From: a virus
Direction: 5' to 3' (one strand)
IMG/VR virus record: IMGVR_UViG_3300028858_000159
Span: 1 to 27,902 of that record
Length of the DNA stretch: 27,902 bases
Both the position numbers and the translations under genes were made by a program. This document shows, in pieces, positions 23,451 to 27,902 of the stretch (its first letter is position 1; every line of letters starts with the position of its first letter). The notes beneath the pieces are model-generated. The model was not told where the DNA came from and made no database searches. It worked only from the letters and a program-made list of their open reading frames with translations.

Positions 23451-24449
23451 ATGCCAAAACGGTTATATAATTTACATTACAGGCTTTGTGATCTACAGAA
23501 CATAACACTGGGGTATCACTTGGCTCAGAAGGGCAAATCAAACCGCACCGATATCAAGGCTTTTACTTCAAATTTGAATAGAAACCTGATTGATATATGG
23601 AGTGATCTGGATTCTTTGAGGTATGTCCATGGTCGGTATAGAACAATGATTGTTCAGCAGACAAAGAGACGCGTAATCAACATCGCTCCATTCAGGGATC
23701 GGGTCGTGCATCATTGTTTCATCAATGTTATTAAGCCAACCTGGGAAAGCGTATATATTGATAATACCTATGCCTGCCGAAAGGGTTATGGTATCCATAA
23801 ATGTTTAACTGATGTTGTCTCATGCCTCAAGGATGTAGAGGCCACTGGATATGTACTTCAAATTGATATTAAGCAGTACTATGACAACATTGATCATGAC
23901 GTCCTTAAAGCGATTGAACGAAAGAGGATTGCAGATGAGGACTTCATGCTGATCAGTGACAGGATTACAAACAGTTTCGCTCCTGGAATACCCAAGGGCA
24001 ACTATACAAGCCAGTATAAGGCCAATCTCTACCTGTCCTACTTTGATCATTATGTCAAGGAACAACTGAAGGTAAAATACTATTTCCGATATATGGACGA
24101 CATGGTTTTCTTTGCTTCAACAAAATCTGAACTGCGACATGTGTATGAACAGATAGAAAAATATCTGCGTGAAAATTTGAAGCTGACAATCAAGTCAAAC
24201 TGGCAGATTTACCCTATTGACTCCCGTCCGCTTGATTTTGTTGGATATAAGGCTGATCACAATGGAGTGCTGCTTCGCAAAAACATACTTAAAAACTATT
24301 ACCGGAAGCTTGATCACCTAAAGACCAAATATGACATTATTGACCAGGATAATATAAAACACAACCTCTCTTCTTATTGGGGTTGGCTCGGGTATTGTTC
24401 GGAGTATCATTTTGAAAACGTAATTAAACAATCTTTAAACGCTAAATAA
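23451..24449 (+). CDS. DGR reverse transcriptase
   Basis: A 332-residue enzyme from ATG 23451 (a TTG at 23421 would add 10 residues; MPKRLYNLHYRLCD is the more family-like start). RT fingers/palm motifs are visible: RDRVVHH (about residues 82-88), IDIKQYYDNIDH with catalytic Asp139, GIPKGNYTSQ (GNYTSQ at 183-188), YMDD (214-217) with two catalytic Asp, and FVGYK. The GNxxSQ form at motif 4, in place of the QGxxxSP of group II intron RTs, is diagnostic for DGR enzymes. It copies TR RNA into cDNA while misincorporating at adenines, and the product replaces VR. No maturase, endonuclease or integrase domain is present. AT-richer than neighbouring tail genes. Confidence 0.97.
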   Translation: MPKRLYNLHYRLCDLQNITLGYHLAQKGKSNRTDIKAFTSNLNRNLIDIWSDLDSLRYVHGRYRTMIVQQTKRRVINIAPFRDRVVHHCFINVIKPTWESVYIDNTYACRKGYGIHKCLTDVVSCLKDVEATGYVLQIDIKQYYDNIDHDVLKAIERKRIADEDFMLISDRITNSFAPGIPKGNYTSQYKANLYLSYFDHYVKEQLKVKYYFRYMDDMVFFASTKSELRHVYEQIEKYLRENLKLTIKSNWQIYPIDSRPLDFVGYKADHNGVLLRKNILKNYYRKLDHLKTKYDIIDQDNIKHNLSSYWGWLGYCSEYHFENVIKQSLNAK

Positions 24450-24451
24450 CT

Positions 24452-24838
24452 ATGAAAAAAGTGGTGTTGATGGTAGATGTCTTTACAACAGAACTACCGA
24501 AAAGTATTCAAAGGCTTGACTTGAAATCATTTTATTACCGGTATGATATTAAAAGCACAAACCGGCTGATAGAAGGTAAGGACCTATCAGGCTTCATGCA
24601 TAACGATCTCTATGTTGAAGGTGATCTTACTCAAAGTGAGATCATGCGCTCTTGGCTGAGTGCTGTTTATCCAATAGATCAAGAGTTAAAGCTGCTTAAC
24701 GACTTCAACGCTTTTACATCCGGAATAACAGGCGATGCTGCCAAGAAGGTAGAGTATGAAACATACCTGGCAAAGCGCAAGGATTTTCGTGAGCAGTTGG
24801 CCCTTGATTTTGAAACTTATATGGCCGATCAACTATGA
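24452..24838 (+). CDS. Unknown 128-residue protein next to the RT
   Basis: A 128-residue protein starting 2 bases after the RT stop, so co-transcribed with it. It has a hydrophobic N-terminal strand (KKVVLMVDVFTTEL), a central YVEGDLTQSEIMRSWLSAVYPID and a charged C-terminal helical segment (YLAKRKDFREQLALDFETYM). Its length equals that of Bordetella Avd, but the sequence does not look like the basic four-helix Avd family and has predicted strand content at the N-terminus. It could be a tail component or an unknown DGR accessory. Its stop overlaps the next start by 4 bases. Confidence 0.6.
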   Translation: MKKVVLMVDVFTTELPKSIQRLDLKSFYYRYDIKSTNRLIEGKDLSGFMHNDLYVEGDLTQSEIMRSWLSAVYPIDQELKLLNDFNAFTSGITGDAAKKVEYETYLAKRKDFREQLALDFETYMADQL

Positions 24839-25155
24839 ATGATATACCAGATTTTGCAGACCTGTTCAGCGGCATAGATGTCAATCGTGATGCCGAGCAA
24901 TATAGTGAGAGAAAGATCAGTGTTACGAATCTTCTTAATCTGCCCATTACTGTTCTTGGCTTTAAGCCGAACATCAGCACTGAGAACGGCCCCAAGCATT
25001 TGGTCCGCATAGAGGTTGAAGATGAGATCAGGGTATTCTTTACCGGATCAAAGAAGATTAAAGATGTGCTGGAGCATGAAAGGGTAAAATTCCCTTTTCG
25101 TGCAATTATTAAAAGCTATCAAATAGGAGATAAACGTGGTTATAAATTCACATGA
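24835..25155 (+). CDS. Unknown 106-residue protein, possibly tail-associated
   Basis: A 106-residue mixed alpha/beta protein. An acidic N-terminal part (MNDIPDFADLFSGIDVNRDAEQ) is followed by beta segments (ISVTNLLNLPITVLGF, LVRIEVEDEIRVFFTGSKK) and FRAIIKSYQIG. The strand-rich pattern with a basic end may be a small OB-like or beta-barrel unit. No family was recognised. It is coupled by ATGA to the preceding gene and separated by one base from the long tail-tip gene. Confidence 0.6.
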   Translation: MNDIPDFADLFSGIDVNRDAEQYSERKISVTNLLNLPITVLGFKPNISTENGPKHLVRIEVEDEIRVFFTGSKKIKDVLEHERVKFPFRAIIKSYQIGDKRGYKFT

Positions 25156-25156
25156 T

Positions 25157-27902
25157 ATGCAGATATACGACAAAGATAACGACCCGATCCTTGATATGGC
25201 GGTTGACGACAACAGTTATCGCTACAAGGAACTGATGGGTGATAACACGCTTTCGCTGATGTTCTCCATGGCTGAATTTATTGAGCTTCCTGTCGGCTGC
25301 AGGTGCGAGTTCAAGGGCGAAAGCTATTTTCTTTTCTTGCCGGAGAATTTCAAAAAGAACCATACCCGTAGTTGGGACTACACGCTGGTGATGTACAGTC
25401 ATCAAAAGATGTTGTCGACCACCAAGTTCAAGTTCTTCACCATGAACGGGTGTGTTGTCGAAGGTCGCTTCAAGCTGAAGTTCTCACTCACGGCCACACC
25501 TGCTGAGTTTGCCCAGCTGCTTGTCGACAATATGAACATCAATGATCCGGACGGTGGATGGACACTTGGTGTTTGTATCGAGGCCTCACCCGTCACTCTT
25601 GACTTTAATCATGAGTATTGCGATGCGGCGCTGTCTAAGATGGCCGCTGCTTTTAATACTGAATATGATGTTACCGTCAAGACCATATCCATCGGACCGG
25701 TTGAAAAGATGAAGGATTCGCCCATTGATCTGGAGTATGGTTATGACAAGGGAATCCTGGGCGGCATCCAGCGCACCCAGTATGACGACTCGAAGATCAT
25801 CACCAGGGTGTATGTCCAGGGCGGTAGTGACAACATCGACGCAAGCCTTTATGGCAATGACACGCTTTTGTTGCCCAAATCAACGCAGTTCGCCAAAGAC
25901 GGTGTCGTGTATGCGTCCGACCCTTCCGGCTCGTACGTGGAGCGCGCTAACCGCTCAGGAAGCATCCTTGACGACTCGCTTGATGTATCCGATGTTAAGC
26001 CACGCTGGACCGGCACTGTCTCCTCCGTCGTAGCGGTCGATGACTCGAAAAGCCTATACGATATCCTGGATAATTCAATACCCGAAGAGCTTGATTTCGC
26101 CGCCTCGGTCATTGAAGGCGAGACAATGTCCATTATCTTCCAATCGGGCGATTTGGCAGGTAAGGAGTTTGACGTGGCTTATGATCACAATGAGCGGAGG
26201 TTCGCCATCGTTCCTGTCACCGAGAACGGTTACAACTTCCCCCAGGGCGCGCTGATACCTGCCGTAGGTGACTTCTACGCCGTCTTTCACATTTCGCTAC
26301 CTATCCAATATTACCAGTCGGCGGAGGCGGAGGTCATGGTCAAGACGGTTGACGCTCTTTCCAAAGGTGAAAAGCCCCAGTACACCTACAAATGGACGCT
26401 CGACGAGCTGTATGCCAAACGCAACTGGCTGGCCATCGGCGGCAAGTTGGACGTGGGTTATTTCGTGCTGTACCGCGACCCGCAGTTCCTTACGGTCCCT
26501 GTGTCCATCCGCATAATATCAGTGAAGGATTATGTTAACAAGCCCAAGTCGCCTGTCATCGAGATATCAAACAACGTATCTTCCAGATCGTTCTCAAGCG
26601 TTCTTAACACCATTTCGACACAGGAGCAGGTCAATGAGCGTACGAACAAGGAAGTTGTCAGCTTTACACGCCGTCGCTTTCGGGATGCCCAGGAAACGAT
26701 GGGTATGCTTTCTGATGCCTTGACGAACTTTACAGGCTCCATAAGCCCGATTAGCGTGCATGCCATGCAGATCATACTTGGCGACGAGAGCCTCCAGTTC
26801 TACTATGTCAATAGCAAGGTGGCTCCTGAGAGGGTGGAGGATGGAATTGTTTACAGCGATTCGACGAAACGTTTGTCCATACCGTCAGGTATCATCCAGC
26901 ACATGACGCTCGGCATCAACAGTCTCTCCTCATCCCACGCGCCTTCAGAGTATCGCTTCTGGGATTTGGCCGGTTATGTGTCTCCCTTGCTTGACGAGGC
27001 TAATAAGAAATACTACCTGTATGCAAAAGTCAGCAAGACTCTGAATACTGGCATCTACCTGTTGAGCGAGACCGCCATACCCATGGAGTCCGTCGATGGG
27101 TTCTTCCACCTGTTCGTTGGAACGCTGGGCAGCGAGTTGGACGGTGAAAGGAGCCTGGTCATGTGGTACGGATATTCCGAGCTTGGTCCTGGGAGGTTTA
27201 CGACCGACAAGATCGTATCACCCAGCGGCGGAACCTTTATCGACCTTGTCAATGACGTGATCAAAGGCAATTTCAAGTTTGTCTCCGGAGATGATGTTGA
27301 AGATGTAATTAATGGGGTTTCAGGTATAGCCAATACTGGCATTGCCAATGCCGCCACTGCCCAAGCCGCTGCAAATGCGGCTGCCTCTGCCGCCAGTGCA
27401 GCCCAAACAACAGCCAACACGGGTGTTGCCAATGCCGCCACCGCCAACGCCTTGCTTGCCGATCTCGCCAGCGACAACAAGCTCACGGCCATCGAAAAAC
27501 AGCAAACCAAAACAGAGTGGGATGCTATCGTATCGGAAAAGCTAAAGAACGACACCCAGGCCGATGCCTTCGGTGTGGCCAAGACAGCCTACGGCACCGC
27601 CTATACGGCACTCAACACCTATATCACCCCGCTCCTGGCTGATCTGACCACGACCTCCGACATTACAGGAAGCACCTTCCGCTCGACCTTTAAGGCCTAC
27701 TACGACGCCCGAACCGACTTGCTGAATGCCATTTCAACAAAGGCCAAGACATTGGCCGACGCCGCACAGTCATCGGCCAATACTGGCATTGCCAATGCCG
27801 CCACTGCCCAAGCCGCTGCAAATGCGGCTGCCTCTGCCGCCAGTGCAGCCCAAACAACAGCCAACACGGGTGTTGCCAATGCCGCCACCGCCAACGCCTT
27901 GC
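25157..27902 (+). CDS. Large tail-tip protein (Tal-like hub), 3' end outside window
   Basis: The frame is open from ATG 25157 to the window end (915 codons) without a stop; the competing ATG at 25152 belongs to another frame. The N-terminal half (MQIYDKDNDPILDMAVDDNSYRY, in part, then beta-rich sequence through about residue 450) is typical of tail hub / Tal-like proteins (gp27/gp44 fold) of Bacteroides siphophages. Further on there is a NVSSRSFSSVLNTISTQ linker, a beta-rich domain to about 710, and an Ala-rich coiled region with NTGIANAATAQAAANAAASA that recurs after 149 residues. It should form the tip beneath Dit and support the receptor-binding protein. No catalytic peptidase motif was recognised in the visible part. 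Confidence 0.8.
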   Translation, partial: MQIYDKDNDPILDMAVDDNSYRYKELMGDNTLSLMFSMAEFIELPVGCRCEFKGESYFLFLPENFKKNHTRSWDYTLVMYSHQKMLSTTKFKFFTMNGCVVEGRFKLKFSLTATPAEFAQLLVDNMNINDPDGGWTLGVCIEASPVTLDFNHEYCDAALSKMAAAFNTEYDVTVKTISIGPVEKMKDSPIDLEYGYDKGILGGIQRTQYDDSKIITRVYVQGGSDNIDASLYGNDTLLLPKSTQFAKDGVVYASDPSGSYVERANRSGSILDDSLDVSDVKPRWTGTVSSVVAVDDSKSLYDILDNSIPEELDFAASVIEGETMSIIFQSGDLAGKEFDVAYDHNERRFAIVPVTENGYNFPQGALIPAVGDFYAVFHISLPIQYYQSAEAEVMVKTVDALSKGEKPQYTYKWTLDELYAKRNWLAIGGKLDVGYFVLYRDPQFLTVPVSIRIISVKDYVNKPKSPVIEISNNVSSRSFSSVLNTISTQEQVNERTNKEVVSFTRRRFRDAQETMGMLSDALTNFTGSISPISVHAMQIILGDESLQFYYVNSKVAPERVEDGIVYSDSTKRLSIPSGIIQHMTLGINSLSSSHAPSEYRFWDLAGYVSPLLDEANKKYYLYAKVSKTLNTGIYLLSETAIPMESVDGFFHLFVGTLGSELDGERSLVMWYGYSELGPGRFTTDKIVSPSGGTFIDLVNDVIKGNFKFVSGDDVEDVINGVSGIANTGIANAATAQAAANAAASAASAAQTTANTGVANAATANALLADLASDNKLTAIEKQQTKTEWDAIVSEKLKNDTQADAFGVAKTAYGTAYTALNTYITPLLADLTTTSDITGSTFRSTFKAYYDARTDLLNAISTKAKTLADAAQSSANTGIANAATAQAAANAAASAASAAQTTANTGVANAATANAL
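27329..27902 (+). repeat. In-frame tandem-type repeat in the tail-tip gene, period 447 bases
   Basis: Bases 27329-27455 and 27776-27902 are identical over at least 127 bases, offset 447 (149 codons), and the second copy runs to the window edge. The shared part codes for an Ala/Asn-rich helical segment; between the copies lies DNKLTAIEKQQTKTEWDAI ... YYDARTDLLNAI. Further units may follow outside the window. Confidence 0.9.

Larger units (their letters stand above)
21745..24449 (+). mobile_element. Diversity-generating retroelement (target gene, VR, TR, RT)
   Basis: All core parts of a DGR occur on one strand in the usual order: target gene ending in VR, then TR, then RT. The cassette lies between the Dit-like gene and the long tail-tip gene. 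A DGR does not move itself; it rewrites VR from TR (mutagenic retrohoming), giving tropism switching in Bordetella phage BPP-1. A separate Avd accessory gene was not identified. Confidence 0.95.

Noticed and set aside
24452-24838. Reading this 128-residue gene as Avd
   Set aside because: Only the length agrees; the N-terminal strand and acidic character do not match the basic four-helix Avd family, so it is left as unknown.
27328-27460. Repeat at the right end as a CRISPR array or mobile repeat
   Set aside because: The period is 447 bases, the frame stays open through both copies, and the repeat encodes an Ala-rich segment, so it is a protein-domain repeat.

Overview
This window reads as about 28 kb of a temperate, transposable (Mu-like) tailed phage or prophage of a Bacteroidota host, most likely a gut Bacteroidales. 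The evidence for Mu relatedness is the C-terminal half of a MuB/TniB-type transposition ATPase at the left edge, a DUF3164-like protein, and a packaging/head set matching the Mu-type families (gp27/gp28 terminase, DUF935 portal, MuF, DUF1320, gpG). The tail differs from Mu: there is a tube protein, a tape measure and a Dit-like protein but no sheath, so the particle should be a siphovirus. Bacteroidota origin is suggested by weak Shine-Dalgarno signals, a TAnnTTTG-type promoter element and tail-protein styles typical of Bacteroides phages. The gene set resembles the published transposable Bacteroides phage group called Hankyphage, which also carries a diversity-generating retroelement; this is from memory and no search was run.

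Layout. 1-5417 (+): early/transposition operon with the MuB-like ATPase (cut by the window edge), a RecA-like ATPase, small accessory proteins and a HAD phosphatase. 5452-5479: strong terminator between converging operons. 5479-11532 (-): inverted packaging/portal block, which in transcription order is TerS, TerL, DUF1320 connector, a portal-MuF-nuclease fusion, gpG-like and gp37-like. An intergenic gap at 6423-6552 in this block contains a candidate small RNA on the opposite strand. 11533-11671: divergent control region with a perfect 8-bp dyad. 11672-27902 (+): late operon with prohead protease/scaffold, major capsid protein with an Ig-like tail, amidase, holin-like protein, unimolecular-spanin-like protein, tail tube, tail chaperone with a likely -1 frameshift, tape measure, Dit-like protein, the diversity-generating retroelement (DGR), two unknown small proteins and a long tail-tip protein that runs off the window.

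The most notable system is the DGR at 21745-24449. The C-terminal 112 bases of a tail-tip target gene (VR, 23073-23184) have an almost perfect copy just downstream (TR, 23234-23345). All 16 differences fall at adenines of TR and none at the 89 other positions, which is the signature of adenine-specific mutagenic retrohoming. The reverse transcriptase next to it has YMDD and the DGR-type GNxxSQ motif. The TR is bracketed by a 9-bp perfect inverted repeat that could fold the template RNA into a panhandle. No recognisable Avd gene is present.

Secondary points of interest are the -1 frameshift between the two tail-chaperone reading frames, the fused portal-MuF-toxin protein, the hairpin RNA candidate, and an exact 447-base-period repeat in the tail-tip gene. 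No tRNA, rRNA, CRISPR array or insertion sequence was seen. No stretch over 300 bases lacks a gene or the DGR template.
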